A program made the translations under genes and the position numbers. From assembly GCF_014357575.1 (NCBI RefSeq), contig NZ_JACONW010000040.1, positions 1 to 42,622 of the forward strand: a DNA stretch of 42,622 bases, in the 5' to 3' direction. Source of the stretch: Pseudomonas folii (GTDB lineage Bacteria > Pseudomonadota > Gammaproteobacteria > Pseudomonadales > Pseudomonadaceae). This document shows, piece after piece, positions 10,029 to 19,500 of this stretch. The notes below the pieces were generated by a model. That model saw only the letters and a list, made by a program, of their open reading frames with translations, had not been told where the DNA came from and searched no databases. Every line of letters begins with the position of its first letter. The stretch's first letter is position 1.

Positions 10029-12494
10029 TTAGCGGAATGTTCCTGGCGTGCTGAACAAAAGCGGGACGGCCCTTGAAGGGCGTGAATGAAGACTTTGGCA
10101 CGTGAACAACTGAGGACGTTCAATCAGATATCCCTGAGCGAAGTCAACTCCAATCTCACGCAGTGCAATCTCGATCTGGGGCGTTTCGACGAATTCGGCA
10201 ATGGTGCGTTTGCCCATGACATGGCCGATGTGATTGATCACCTCGACCATTGCGCGATTGATCGGGTTGTCGAGCATGTCTTTGACGAAGCTGCCATCGA
10301 TCTTCAAGTAATCCACTGGCAGGTGTTTGAGGTAGGCAAACGACGACATCCCGGCGCAGAAGTCGTCGAGGGAGAACTTGCAGCCCAGCGACTTCAAATC
10401 GTTGATGAAACGGATCGCACAGCCCAGATTGGCAATCGCGATGGTTTCGGTGATTTCAAAACAAATCAACGAAGGCGGGATGTTGTAAGTCCGGAATTGC
10501 TGCTTCAGGTAGTCGAGAAAGGCATCATCACCGATGCTCGCCCCGGAGAGGTTGATCGCGCACACCATCATGGGTCCGTGGTAACGCTCGTCGTCCCTGC
10601 ACTGGGCGATGATCTCGAAAACATTGCGCACCACCCAGCGGTCCAGCTGGGTCATCAAACCATAACGCTCGGCGGCCGGAATGAAGTTCTCGGGCAAGAT
10701 CATCCGCCCCGCCTCATCGCGCAGGCGCAGCAGGATTTCGATGTGCCCGCTGTCATCCTGGCCGTGCTGACCGATACTCGCGATCTGCTGGGAGAACAGG
10801 CAGAAGCGGTTTTCGTCCAGCGCCATGTGCAAGCGCTGCACCCACGCCATCTCACCAAAGCGAATGGATACTTCGGAGTCCTCGGCGTGATAGACCTGAA
10901 CCCGGTTACGGCCTTTTTCCTTGGCCATGTAACACGCCATATCCGCCGAACGCAGCAGCGCCTCCAGCGTCGTCGGAAGCTGGGAGATGTGCACCAGACC
11001 CACACTGACCGTGCTGACAAACGGCCTGCCCTTCCAGACGAAGTTCAGGCTCTGAACAGTCTGGCGCAGGGACTCCGCGATCGTTTCAGCCGTCTCCGGC
11101 GGGCAGTGCTCCAGCAAGATACCGAACTCGTCACCGCCTAACCGTGCAAGCGTATCGCCTTCACGCAAGCCCTGTTGCAGCAGTGTGCAGATATGCCGCA
11201 GCAACTCATCACCGGCCGCATGCCCGCTGGTGTCATTGACCAGCTTGAACTGATCCAGATCCAGGTACATCACCGAATGCTGACTGGCTTGCCGCCCCAG
11301 TTCATCGAGCGCCTGCTCAAGTCGATATTCAAACTCACGCCTGTTGGCCAGGCCGGTCAGAGCATCGTGGGTCGCTTGCCAGGAAAGATTGGCGATGTAC
11401 TGCCGCTCCCGCGTCATGTCGTGCAGCACCAGCACGGTGCCACTGACCTTGCCATCGGTAAAGATCGGCGAACCGACCAATGCCACCGAAACGGTGCTGC
11501 CATCCAGACGCTGGATCAGTTTTGAGTGCTCGCTGCCGCCGCTGAGCTGACCACTGAGAATATGCTCGATCAGGGTTGAGCTGTCCTTGCGGTCATTCTC
11601 GTCAAGCAGGTTGAACAAGGCCGCAAGCGGAAGACCACTGGCCTGAGCGTTTTTCCAGTGAGTCAGCCCTTCGGCAGCGGGATTCATGTAAACAATGGCG
11701 CCCTCGACGTCAGTCGTAATCACGCCATCACCGATGGACTCCAACGTTACCTGCGCACGCTCTTTTTCCACTTGAAGGGCATCTGCAAAGGCATGCCGCT
11801 GAGCCAGCAGTTTGTGCGTCCTGAGCAGCGCCAGGATAATCAGCACCACCGCCGTGGCCAGGTTGATGACCAACAGCCACCGCAGAATCCCTCGGGAGCC
11901 TTCGCCCAGCGCGTCACTGAACGCTCTGGCAACCGGCGTGACGCGCTCATTGATGGCGGTGATCTGGCCACGCCACTCGGCAATATCCGCCTCGGTTGCC
12001 GCACCCGACGAAATACCCTCATGCATCCGATGAGCAAGCGTGTCCAGCTGCATCAGAAAATCATCGCCGAGCCGCCATTGGTCGACGGCTTTTTTCATGT
12101 AGCCAAGTTCACGAAAATTCACATACAGCCAAATGACGCTCGCGGCGTCATCAGGGTGATTACCCCCTTGCAGGAAGCCGTCTGTCGCTTTTTCGATATC
12201 CGGGACGGGCTTATCCAGGGCTACGCGTAGCGCATGGCCGCCTTTGGGAATAGAAATCGCCTGCTCATAGCGCTGGAAATTGATCTCATCGTGGCCGTCG
12301 GCATAGAGATTCAGGTAGTAAATGGCATCTTTCTGGCCCTTGGACCATAGACTTTCGCCGCCGACATAGCTGCGCACGGCCGAAAGCATATAAAGGCTGA
12401 CACACCCCAGTAAGGCCTGAAACAGCGCGACAGCGATAAATGGCCATACGATGCCCAACAGGCGGGGCTTTTCGAGGATCCGCTTTTGCTTCAT
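10029..12494 (-). CDS. rbdA: RbdA-type membrane PAS-GGDEF-EAL c-di-GMP phosphodiesterase
   Basis: This 821-residue inner-membrane signalling protein is the apparent orthologue of P. aeruginosa RbdA, a biofilm-dispersal regulator whose net activity is c-di-GMP hydrolysis stimulated by GTP. Domains in order: TM1 (about 13-37), a periplasmic sensor region (38-203), TM2 (204-224), a short coiled coil, PAS (about 245-365), GGDEF (GGDEF 453-457 with I-site REGD 444-447) and EAL (580-800). EAL catalytic residues look intact: Glu586 (EILLRL variant of EVLLRL), Asn648, Glu680 (CFEITET), Asp710-Asp711 (LDDFCAG, loop 6), Lys731 (LKIDG) and the late Glu in EFVE. The I-site is also present. GGGA precedes the ATG. 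undA follows closely; the ABC exporter gene lies upstream on the same strand. Confidence 0.92.
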   Translation of the reverse strand: MKQKRILEKPRLLGIVWPFIAVALFQALLGCVSLYMLSAVRSYVGGESLWSKGQKDAIYYLNLYADGHDEINFQRYEQAISIPKGGHALRVALDKPVPDIEKATDGFLQGGNHPDDAASVIWLYVNFRELGYMKKAVDQWRLGDDFLMQLDTLAHRMHEGISSGAATEADIAEWRGQITAINERVTPVARAFSDALGEGSRGILRWLLVINLATAVVLIILALLRTHKLLAQRHAFADALQVEKERAQVTLESIGDGVITTDVEGAIVYMNPAAEGLTHWKNAQASGLPLAALFNLLDENDRKDSSTLIEHILSGQLSGGSEHSKLIQRLDGSTVSVALVGSPIFTDGKVSGTVLVLHDMTRERQYIANLSWQATHDALTGLANRREFEYRLEQALDELGRQASQHSVMYLDLDQFKLVNDTSGHAAGDELLRHICTLLQQGLREGDTLARLGGDEFGILLEHCPPETAETIAESLRQTVQSLNFVWKGRPFVSTVSVGLVHISQLPTTLEALLRSADMACYMAKEKGRNRVQVYHAEDSEVSIRFGEMAWVQRLHMALDENRFCLFSQQIASIGQHGQDDSGHIEILLRLRDEAGRMILPENFIPAAERYGLMTQLDRWVVRNVFEIIAQCRDDERYHGPMMVCAINLSGASIGDDAFLDYLKQQFRTYNIPPSLICFEITETIAIANLGCAIRFINDLKSLGCKFSLDDFCAGMSSFAYLKHLPVDYLKIDGSFVKDMLDNPINRAMVEVINHIGHVMGKRTIAEFVETPQIEIALREIGVDFAQGYLIERPQLFTCQSLHSRPSRAVPLLFSTPGTFR

Positions 12495-12757
12495 GGGTTC
12501 CCTTTCATAAGCGATGCCAGATGCTCAACCAGCTGTCTTCAATTCGTCCTGCCCAGAGCCTAGGTCAAATCTGTGAAACCGTTCAGGGAAATTTCTCGAA
12601 TCCGAAACACACTACCGCCTCGCGTGTTGGAATCGCGATGCAGAGCACATAAAAGAGGAATCAGAGATTGTTAAGTTAGTGAGAGAACGCTGTTAATGCG
12701 CCATTACTTACTACCAAGAAAGACCCTTAATCGAGTCTTGGCAAGTAACCGGGGGAA

Positions 12758-14581
12758 TTAAATGTGCTGCAGGTGACCGTAGAGTTTTGCGTAGAGCCCG
12801 CCTTCGGCAATCAATTGCTGGTGATCGCCCTGCTCTGCAATACGCCCGCCGTCGAAAACCAGCACCTTATCGGCCTGCTTCACCGCGGATAAACGGTGAG
12901 CAATGATCAATGTGGTACGGCCAGTGAGAAACCGCGACAACGCCTGATGCAGGCTGTATTCCGTCGCGGCGTCGAGTGCAGAGGTGGCCTCGTCGAGGAT
13001 CACCACGCAGGGATCGGCCAATACCATACGAGCGATAGCCAGACGCTGACGCTGACCGCCAGACAATCGCACGCCTGAGCGGCCCACAACACTGTCGAGC
13101 CCTTGGGGCAAGCTGCGAATAGTCGATTCGAGCTGGGCAATTTCCAGCGCTCGCCAACACGCTTCGTCGCTGCGCTCGCGACCCATGGTGAGATTGGCGC
13201 GCACGGTATCGTTGAACAGCGCCGGATGCTGAAGCACCACCGCGACATTCTCCCGAACGGTTTCCAGGCCGATCTCCTGCTGGGTGGCACCACCAAAGCT
13301 GATGGTTCCGGACTGTGGCGTGTACAACCCAAGCAGCAGCTGTACCAACGTACTTTTACCGCCGCCACTGGCGCCGACAATAGCGATCTTCTCACCGGGC
13401 GCAATCGTCAGATTCAGTTGATCGAGAATGTTCTCCTCGCCATAACCGAAGCTCAAACCACGCACTTCAATGCCCACGGTCTTCTGACCGGCGAAAGGAT
13501 TGACGCCACCCGGATACTGCGGCTCATCGGCACGAGCGAGGAGTTCGTTGATTCGGGTCAGCGCCCCGCCTGCGGCGTAATAAGCGTATTGCAGGTTCAG
13601 TAGCTGTTCCACCGGGCCGATCATGAACCATAGGTAACTGAACACCGCCAACATGTGACCAATGGACAGGTCTGAAAACAGCACCGTCAACATGGCAGCG
13701 GCGCGGAACACATCGATTCCGAACTGGAACAACAGCCCACTGGCGCGATTGGACGCATCGCTTTTCCATTGTGAAGCGGTGGCGTAATCACGAACTTCCC
13801 GGGCACGCACGCCCAGGCGACCGAGGAAATATCCCTGGCGGTTACCGGCGCGGACTTCCTGAATCGAGTCCAGCGTTTCAGTCAACGCCTGGGTAAACCG
13901 CGAGGTGCTGTCGTTTTCCTGTTTTTTCAGGTGTTTGACCCGCTTGCCCAACTGCACCGTGGCGTAGATCACCAGCGGGTTGAACAACAGAATCAGCAGC
14001 GCCAGCTTCCAGTGCATCCACATCAGAATCGTAGCGGTGCCCGTCAGCGTCAGCATCGCCACCAGAAAACGGCTCAACGTATCGCCAATGAATTTGTCCA
14101 GTGTGTCCAGATCGGTGACGAGGTGCGCAGTGACCGTGCCGCCGCCCAGGCTTTCGTACTCCCCCAAAGAAATGCGCTTGAGGCGCTCGATCAGGCGAAT
14201 TCGTACGCGGTAGACAATGTCTTTGGACAGCCGGGCGAACAGCTTGGCCTGCACCACGTTGAACACCAGTGCACCAAGGCGCAGACCGAAGGTGAACAGC
14301 AGCATCAGGCCGATGTAACCGGCAGGTTTTTGCAGGCTGTCGGGCAGGAAGTTGTTCATGAACTTCAACGCGCCGTCGCCATGCCCCAACAGCACCTCAT
14401 CCACCAACAAGGGCAACAGCAGAGGAATCGGCACAGTACACAGCGTAGCCAGCACCGCTACACCATTGGCGATCCACAGCGCTTTTTTATGCCGTGCAGC
14501 CAAACGACGAATTTGCGCCCAACTCAAGCGATTGAACGTCGTACCGGGCTCGTGCTGATCAGTGTTGAGAGGATCAGGCAC
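12758..14581 (-). CDS. ABC exporter, fused permease and ATPase
   Basis: This is a type IV (MsbA/LmrA-like) half-transporter of about 607 residues. Six transmembrane helices occupy roughly residues 35-340, followed by a nucleotide-binding domain with Walker A GASGGGKST, Q-loop LQHPALFND, signature LSGGQRQRLAIARM, Walker B CVVILDEATSALD and the His switch IIAHRLS. The substrate is unknown; a lipid or drug exporter is plausible. The start is uncertain. I favour the GTG at 14581, overlapping the preceding DsbA-like gene by 8 bp; an in-frame ATG at 14644 would overlap it by 71 bp, and neither has a good ribosome site. It is the last gene of a trhO / DsbA-like / ABC operon. About 260 bp without a clear gene separates it from the rbdA start. 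Confidence 0.85.
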   Translation of the reverse strand: MPDPLNTDQHEPGTTFNRLSWAQIRRLAARHKKALWIANGVAVLATLCTVPIPLLLPLLVDEVLLGHGDGALKFMNNFLPDSLQKPAGYIGLMLLFTFGLRLGALVFNVVQAKLFARLSKDIVYRVRIRLIERLKRISLGEYESLGGGTVTAHLVTDLDTLDKFIGDTLSRFLVAMLTLTGTATILMWMHWKLALLILLFNPLVIYATVQLGKRVKHLKKQENDSTSRFTQALTETLDSIQEVRAGNRQGYFLGRLGVRAREVRDYATASQWKSDASNRASGLLFQFGIDVFRAAAMLTVLFSDLSIGHMLAVFSYLWFMIGPVEQLLNLQYAYYAAGGALTRINELLARADEPQYPGGVNPFAGQKTVGIEVRGLSFGYGEENILDQLNLTIAPGEKIAIVGASGGGKSTLVQLLLGLYTPQSGTISFGGATQQEIGLETVRENVAVVLQHPALFNDTVRANLTMGRERSDEACWRALEIAQLESTIRSLPQGLDSVVGRSGVRLSGGQRQRLAIARMVLADPCVVILDEATSALDAATEYSLHQALSRFLTGRTTLIIAHRLSAVKQADKVLVFDGGRIAEQGDHQQLIAEGGLYAKLYGHLQHI

Positions 14582-15209
14582 TGGCAGCACGCTCAAGCCA
14601 GCGACCCAGTAAAGGTGAAAGCTCTTCCAGCGACTGATAGCCATTGGTCAACAAAGCCAGTTGACCGTTGCGCTCAGCCAGCAAGGTCGGGAAACCCGCA
14701 ATACCCAAATCCTGGACCCAGGCGAAATCTGCCTGGGTGGCGGCCAACTGTTCAGCGCTGTCGAAGGCTGCGGCGAATTCGATACGCGGCAAGCCAGCGT
14801 GCTCGGCGAGTTCGGCCAGCACCGCTGCACGGGTGACGTCACGCCCCTGAACATAAAACGCCTGTTGAATCAGGCCGACCAGTTTCCAGGCAAACTCTGG
14901 CTCAAGATGGCGCGCGGCGACGATGGCCCGGCATGCGGGCTCGGTGTCATAGACAAAACCGTCGGGCAACGCATCGTCGAAACGGAACGTCTGCCCGGTG
15001 GCTTTCTCAACCGCCTGCCAGTGCTCAAGGATGTAACGCCGGGTGGTCGGATCAAGCGCCGCCCCGCTGCCGGTGCGCAAACCGCCCATCACCAGATGCA
15101 ACGCCACACCACTCGCCTGCGCCTGCTGAACCAGCGCTTGCGCCACGGGAGCAAAACCCCAGCACCATGAGCACATGGGGTCCATTACATAAAGCAGGCG
15201 GGTGGACAT
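14574..15209 (-). CDS. DsbA-family (FrnE-like) thiol oxidoreductase
   Basis: This 211-residue thioredoxin-fold protein has the active-site motif CSWC (Cys13-Cys16) in MDPMCSWCWGF, the helical insertion typical of DsbA/FrnE proteins, and a cis-Pro loop at IAGFPTLL. No signal peptide is present, so it probably acts in the cytoplasm like FrnE-type disulfide isomerases rather than as the periplasmic DsbA. The start at 15209 has GAGG about 9 nt upstream and lies 3 bp after the trhO stop, and its own end overlaps the ABC transporter gene. The role is unknown; a thiol exchange function serving the TrhO rhodanese or the exporter is only a suggestion from gene order. Confidence 0.85.
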   Translation of the reverse strand: MSTRLLYVMDPMCSWCWGFAPVAQALVQQAQASGVALHLVMGGLRTGSGAALDPTTRRYILEHWQAVEKATGQTFRFDDALPDGFVYDTEPACRAIVAARHLEPEFAWKLVGLIQQAFYVQGRDVTRAAVLAELAEHAGLPRIEFAAAFDSAEQLAATQADFAWVQDLGIAGFPTLLAERNGQLALLTNGYQSLEELSPLLGRWLERAASA

Positions 15210-15212
15210 GGA

Positions 15213-16178
15213 TCAAACCTCGTCTGGCTGGCGGTCTTCTAAACGATAATTGCGACCGATCGGGTGCGGCTGATTACGCGCTTTGGCCAGTTCGATCTGC
15301 TTCTGGCGGTCGATGGCGCTGCGACGGGTTTTCTCACTCAGGCTGTCCCAGCAATACGGGCAACTGATGCCCGCCGAGTAATGCTCACTGGCACGGTCTT
15401 CAGCGCTGATCGGCGTACGGCATGCATGACATTGATCGTAGTCGCCTTCGGTCAGGTCATGGCGGACGGTGACACGATTGTCGAAGACGAAACACTCGCC
15501 ACGCCACAGGCTTTCATCCTGCGGGACTTCTTCGAGGTACTTGAGAATGCCGCCCTTGAGGTGATAGACCTCGCCATAGCCTTCACCCAGCATGTAGCTG
15601 GACGCTTTTTCGCAACGGATGCCACCGGTGCAGAACATCGCGACTTTCTTGTGCACTGCAGGGTTGAAGTGTTCTTTGATGTACTCGGGAAACTCGCGAA
15701 AACTGGTGGTCTTGGGGTCGATAGCGCCTTCGAACGTGCCGATGGACACTTCGTAGTCGTTACGGGTGTCGATGACCAGCACTTCCGGATCGCTGATGAT
15801 GGCGTTCCAGTCTTTGGGTTCAACGTAGGTACCGACGGCTTTGTTGGGGTCCACGCCTTCGACGCCCAGGGTCACGATTTCTTTCTTGAGTTTGACCTTG
15901 GTGCGATAGAACGGCTGTTCTTCGCAGTACGATTCCTTGTGATCGATGTCGATCATGCGCGGGTCGTTCTTGAGCCAGGCCAGCAGGCCGTCGATGCCTT
16001 CACGGCTACCGGAGACGGTTCCGTTGATGCCTTCTTCGGCGATCAGCAAGGTGCCTTTGATGCCGTTGTCGACCATTGCTTGCAACAGCGGCTCGCGCAG
16101 TTGGACGTAGTCGCTGAGGGTGACGAATTTGTATAGCGCCGCTACGACGATCGGCTGATTCATCGGCTGTTGGGTCAT
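15213..16178 (-). CDS. trhO: tRNA uridine-34 hydroxylase, rhodanese family
   Basis: TrhO (YceA) hydroxylates U34 of certain tRNAs to ho5U using oxygen, as a first step toward cmo5U/mcmo5U. The 321-residue protein has the N-terminal ferredoxin-like UPF0176 domain ([12 protein letters not shown]), a rhodanese domain with active-site Cys183 in [11 protein letters not shown], and a C-terminal zinc-like Cys cluster (CHAC...CPYC). The start at 16178 is supported by GGAG 6 nt upstream; a second Met six residues in is possible. It is the first gene of a three-gene operon and reads away from the large palindromic element at 16339-17093. Confidence 0.93.
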   Translation of the reverse strand: MTQQPMNQPIVVAALYKFVTLSDYVQLREPLLQAMVDNGIKGTLLIAEEGINGTVSGSREGIDGLLAWLKNDPRMIDIDHKESYCEEQPFYRTKVKLKKEIVTLGVEGVDPNKAVGTYVEPKDWNAIISDPEVLVIDTRNDYEVSIGTFEGAIDPKTTSFREFPEYIKEHFNPAVHKKVAMFCTGGIRCEKASSYMLGEGYGEVYHLKGGILKYLEEVPQDESLWRGECFVFDNRVTVRHDLTEGDYDQCHACRTPISAEDRASEHYSAGISCPYCWDSLSEKTRRSAIDRQKQIELAKARNQPHPIGRNYRLEDRQPDEV

Positions 16179-16598
16179 GTGTATCTCCAGGTGGCGACCC
16201 TCGCAAAGGGCCTACCGGATAGAAAATAATTCAATAAAAACACGCAGGGTGTGCAGCGCGGGGCGGATTCTAGCAAAGATGGGGGGATGGGTGGGATGAG
16301 AGACCCGCGATAAGCGTAGGATCCGCAGCATCTATATCTTTGTACATATCCGTTACCGTGGTCACGGCTACTATTGGTTGCGCTTTTACAGCGCCTCACT
16401 TTCGAAGAGCGCGAAAGTAAGCAAAGCGCTCTTACCCCACCACTCGGCACCTCGCTGTCGCTCGGTGTACCCGCCCACAGATCCTGAACCGTGGGCCGCC
16501 GCAACGGGCCATCCATGGCCCAATGCGGCTAACCCGGCGTCCTGCCACTCTTCAACTCAAGAGCGCCCCACGGTTCAGAATCTGCGTTCGGCCAGCGT

Positions 16599-16812
16599 GG
16601 TTTGACGGGGCGCCTAAGATCAAAATCAAAAGCAGATCAAGAGCACGGCCTGGATACACGCGGTTTTATGTGGGAGCGGTGCTTGCCCGCGATTCAGGCG
16701 CCGCGGTACGTCAGATATACCGCGGCGCCTGAATCGCGAGCAAGCTCACACAACAAGGTCGGCTCTCAGGCCGCCGCCCTTTTGATTTTGATCTGGGGCG
16801 CCCCGTTAAACC
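16599..16812. repeat. Inner 34-bp inverted repeat pair
   Basis: GGTTTgACGGGGCGCC-taa-GATCAAAATCAAAAG at 16599-16632 is repeated in inverted form at 16779-16812 with about three differences. It brackets the central REP pair within the larger palindrome and looks like the insertion boundary or core stem of the element. Confidence 0.85.
16688..16738. repeat. Central perfect 21-bp hairpin, REPIN core
   Basis: Positions 16688-16708 (beginning CGCGATTCAGGCGCC) pair perfectly with 16718-16738 around a 9-nt loop. The flanks GTGGGAGCGGTGCTTGCC and GAGCAAGCTCACAC are REP-type sequence, so this is a REPIN sitting in the centre of the larger palindrome. Confidence 0.9.
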
Positions 16813-17102
16813 ACGACGGCCGGAATTCGATATTGCTGTGTGGGGGCTCTTGTTAAAGGAGGGGGCGGCAGGGATGCCGGTTTAGCCGCCTCAGGCCATG
16901 GATGGCCGGTGGCGGCGGCCCCACGCAGCAATGTCGGATTACGGGCATGCCGAGCGCCAGCGAGGCACCGAGTGGTGGGGCAAGAGCCTTTTGGTTACTT
17001 TTGGTTGGGCCGGCTTCCGGCTCTTTTCAAAAGTGACGCGCTGTAAAAGCGCAACCCATAGATGCCTTCACCGCGATAACGGATATACACAAAAAACCGC
17101 TA

Positions 17103-17396
17103 TCACTCCCCACCCGCACAAACAGGCGAAACCGGCGCAGCGCCGGTTTTCGCCCACTCGACTGGCGTATAAGTGTGCAACGCCAGGGCATGAAACTCGC
17201 CCATCAAGCCGCCAAGAATGCCGTAGACCTTCTGGTGCCGCTTGACCGCGTTAAGCCCTTCGAATTGCTCACTGACGATGACAGCCTTGTAGTGAGTCTG
17301 CTCGCCACGGCTATGCATGTGACTCTCATCAAGCACCTGCAGATGCAAGGGTTGAAACACAGCCAGTGCTGACTCGATTCGCGTTTGCATAGTCAT
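17103..17396 (-). CDS. BolA-family protein
   Basis: BolA proteins are small class II KH-fold partners of monothiol glutaredoxins and stress or morphology regulators. The 97-residue product has the family core: the SHMHSRGEQTHYKAVIVS loop, then the signature around GLNAVKRHQKVYGILGG and the conserved HALALHTYTPVEW end with its invariant His. It starts at 17396 (a second Met two codons on is equally possible; the ribosome site is weak, GAAG). It follows the DUF2059 gene by 12 bp on the same strand, so translation is probably coupled, and the same gene order is recalled around PAO1 PA0856-PA0857, where PA0857 is named bolA. It ends next to the palindromic element. Confidence 0.9.
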   Translation of the reverse strand: MTMQTRIESALAVFQPLHLQVLDESHMHSRGEQTHYKAVIVSEQFEGLNAVKRHQKVYGILGGLMGEFHALALHTYTPVEWAKTGAAPVSPVCAGGE

Positions 17397-17408
17397 GACG
17401 GGCTTCGC

Positions 17409-17936
17409 TTATGGCTTTTTGGCAGGAGCAGGAGCTGCTTTCTTGGCAGGTTCCAGTTCAGTGGTCATGTCAGCCAGCAACTTGTTGACCACCGGCACAG
17501 CGCTTTCCAGCTTGCCCTGAGTCAACTGAGCAGACTGCTGAGTCAGTTCAGGCATCTTGGTCAGAACCTTCTTGCCCAGTGGCGACTGATAGAACGCAAC
17601 CAGGTCCTTCAGCTCACTTTCAGTGAAGTTCGCCGTGTAAAGCTTGACCATGTCAGGCTTCAGCTTGTTCCAGCCAATGGCCTGGTCCAAAGCAGCGTTG
17701 GCTTTGGCCTGGTAAGTTTCAAGAACGGCTTTTTTCGCTTCTGGCGCTTTGGTTTCGGCGAAACGCTGAGCAAACATCTGTTGTACTTGCATGTACACCG
17801 GGGTGCCCAGCTTGTCGGCGTTAGCCAGTTTCAAGAAGGTTTCAGCGCTGGCGTTGTGGCTGGCGGTATCGGCAAGAACCTGGCCGCTGGCGCATACCAG
17901 AACAGCCGCAGTACAGATGGCGCGAAGACGGGTCAT
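17409..17936 (-). CDS. Secreted DUF2059 protein
   Basis: This 175-residue protein of unknown function has a clear Sec signal peptide (MTRLRAICTAAVLVCASGQVLA, cleavage before DTAS). The DUF2059 domain covers about 75-135, with the typical YTANFTESELKDLVAFYQSP and LGKKVLTKMPEL segments. The tail is Lys/Ala/Pro-rich (PAKKAAPAPAKKP). It is predicted to be periplasmic and mostly helical. AAAGGAA lies 6 nt before the ATG. It leads a two-gene unit with the BolA-like gene and is divergent from fumC, with 169 bp between the two starts. Confidence 0.88.
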   Translation of the reverse strand: MTRLRAICTAAVLVCASGQVLADTASHNASAETFLKLANADKLGTPVYMQVQQMFAQRFAETKAPEAKKAVLETYQAKANAALDQAIGWNKLKPDMVKLYTANFTESELKDLVAFYQSPLGKKVLTKMPELTQQSAQLTQGKLESAVPVVNKLLADMTTELEPAKKAAPAPAKKP

Positions 17937-18105
17937 CGAATTTCCTTTCTAGCAGGCGAGGCAGAACCTCAGGGCCGACCATTCTGCGCTCATGTTTGCT
18001 AAAGGCTCAACCCCTGACTGCCCAAGCGGTTAAAAACGCGATTGGGGGAACCCAGATGGGATCACGCAGCCTAAACTGCGCATACAAACTTAAGGAGTGA
18101 GTCCA

Positions 18106-19500
18106 GTGAGCCGCACAGAAACCGATAGCATTGGTCCGATCGACGTTCCCGATAACGCTTACTGGGGAGCCCAGACTCAACGCTCACTGATCAATTTCGC
18201 CATCGGCGACGAGCATATGCCGTTGCCGGTGCTGCATGCCCTGGCCCTGATCAAGAAGGCCGCCGCCCGGGTCAATGACCGCAACGGCGACCTGCCCGCA
18301 GACATCGCCCGGCTGATCGAACAAGCCGCCAACGAAGTACTCGCAGGCGACCTCGACACGCAGTTTCCGCTGGTGGTCTGGCAGACCGGCAGTGGTACCC
18401 AGAGCAACATGAACGTCAATGAAGTGATCGCCGGACGCGCCAACGAACTGGCCGGTCAGGGCCGCGGCGGCAAGACGCCTGTCCACCCCAACGACCACGT
18501 CAACCGCTCGCAAAGCTCCAACGATTGCTTCCCGACCGCCATGCACATCGCAGCGGCGCAGGCCGTCAAAGAACAGCTTTTGCCTGCGATTGCAGAACTG
18601 TCTACCGGTCTGGCCGAGCAATCGGCGCGCCACATGAAGCTGGTGAAAACCGGGCGCACGCACATGATGGACGCGACGCCGATCACCTTCGGTCAGGAGC
18701 TGTCGGCCTACGTCGCGCAGCTGGATTACGCCGAGAAAGCGATTCGCGCCACCCTCCCGGCGGTTTATGAACTGGCCCAAGGCGGTACAGCGGTCGGCAC
18801 CGGGTTGAATGCGCCCCATGGCTTTGCTGAAGCAGTGGCTGCGGAGTTGGCGGCGTTGTCCGGTCTGCCGTTTGTGACGGCCCCCAACAAGTTTGCCGCT
18901 CTGGCGGGTCATGAACCGTTGATGGCCTTATCCGGCGCGCTGAAAACCCTGGCCGGGACCCTGATGAAAATCGCCAACGACCTACGCTTGCTGGGCTCCG
19001 GTCCACGAGCCGGGTTTGCCGAGGTGAAGCTGCCTGCCAATGAGCCCGGCAGTTCGATCATGCCCGGCAAGGTCAACCCGACGCAGTGCGAAGCGCTGTC
19101 GATGCTGGCCTGTCAGGTGATGGGTAACGACGTCACTATTGGTTTCGCCGCCAGCCAGGGCCACCTGCAATTGAACGTGTTCAAGCCGGTTCTGATCCAC
19201 AACCTGCTCCAGTCGATTCGCCTGCTGGGTGATGGCTGCCGTAACTTCAACGAGCATTGCGTGGCGGGCATGGAACCCGATGCCGAGAAAATGGCTGAAC
19301 ATCTTGAACGTGGCCTGATGTTGGTGACGGCGCTGAACCCGCATATCGGTTATGACAAGTCCGCGCAAATCGCCAAAAAAGCATACAGCGAAGGCCTGAC
19401 CCTGCGTGAAGCGGCGCTGGCGCTGGGCTACCTCACCGATGAACAGTTCGACGCCTGGGTGCGACCGGAAAAAATGCTTGAGGCAGGCAGCAATGGTTGA
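18106..19500 (+). CDS. fumC: Class II fumarate hydratase
   Basis: FumC reversibly hydrates fumarate to malate in the TCA cycle and is the iron-independent, oxidant-resistant fumarase. The 464-residue protein shows [18 protein letters not shown], the active-site [11 protein letters not shown] segment and the superfamily signature [11 protein letters not shown] with its catalytic Ser loop. The start is taken as GTG at 18106 ([16 protein letters not shown]), with AAGGAG 8 nt upstream; a GTG at 18097 overlaps that site and is unlikely. The quinone reductase gene starts inside its last codons (8-bp overlap), so both are probably translated from one mRNA. In pseudomonads such fumC genes can be iron-responsive, but I see no clear Fur box here. 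Confidence 0.97.
   Translation: MSRTETDSIGPIDVPDNAYWGAQTQRSLINFAIGDEHMPLPVLHALALIKKAAARVNDRNGDLPADIARLIEQAANEVLAGDLDTQFPLVVWQTGSGTQSNMNVNEVIAGRANELAGQGRGGKTPVHPNDHVNRSQSSNDCFPTAMHIAAAQAVKEQLLPAIAELSTGLAEQSARHMKLVKTGRTHMMDATPITFGQELSAYVAQLDYAEKAIRATLPAVYELAQGGTAVGTGLNAPHGFAEAVAAELAALSGLPFVTAPNKFAALAGHEPLMALSGALKTLAGTLMKIANDLRLLGSGPRAGFAEVKLPANEPGSSIMPGKVNPTQCEALSMLACQVMGNDVTIGFAASQGHLQLNVFKPVLIHNLLQSIRLLGDGCRNFNEHCVAGMEPDAEKMAEHLERGLMLVTALNPHIGYDKSAQIAKKAYSEGLTLREAALALGYLTDEQFDAWVRPEKMLEAGSNG

Larger units (their letters stand above)
16339..17093. repeat. Nested palindromic element of about 755 bp
   Basis: This gene-free stretch is an imperfect inverted repeat at three nested levels. Outer ends TTTGTaCATATCCGTTA and TAACGGATATaCACAAA are inverted. 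Within the arms a 19-bp perfect pair GGTTGCGCTTTTACAGCGC (16376-16394) matches 17038-17056, and the segments around CCCCACCACTCGG and CCGAGTGGTGGGG and around GGCCATCCATGGCC and GGCCATGGATGGCC also correspond. Arms of roughly 190 bp are clearly related but diverged. Inside lies a 34-bp inverted pair (16599-16632 with 16779-16812), and at the centre a REP hairpin. Short open frames in both arms translate to related peptides (KVTRCKSAT on the right, KVRRCKSAT on the left), which is the repeat read twice, not genes. No transposase is present. I recall such GCGCTGTAAAAGCGC repeats as common between Pseudomonas genes but cannot name the family. Confidence 0.8.

Noticed and set aside
16175..17245. 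Small open frames on both strands of the palindromic element
   Set aside because: The two best frames are mirror copies of the same repeat with diverged, Arg/Cys-rich peptides and no ribosome sites.
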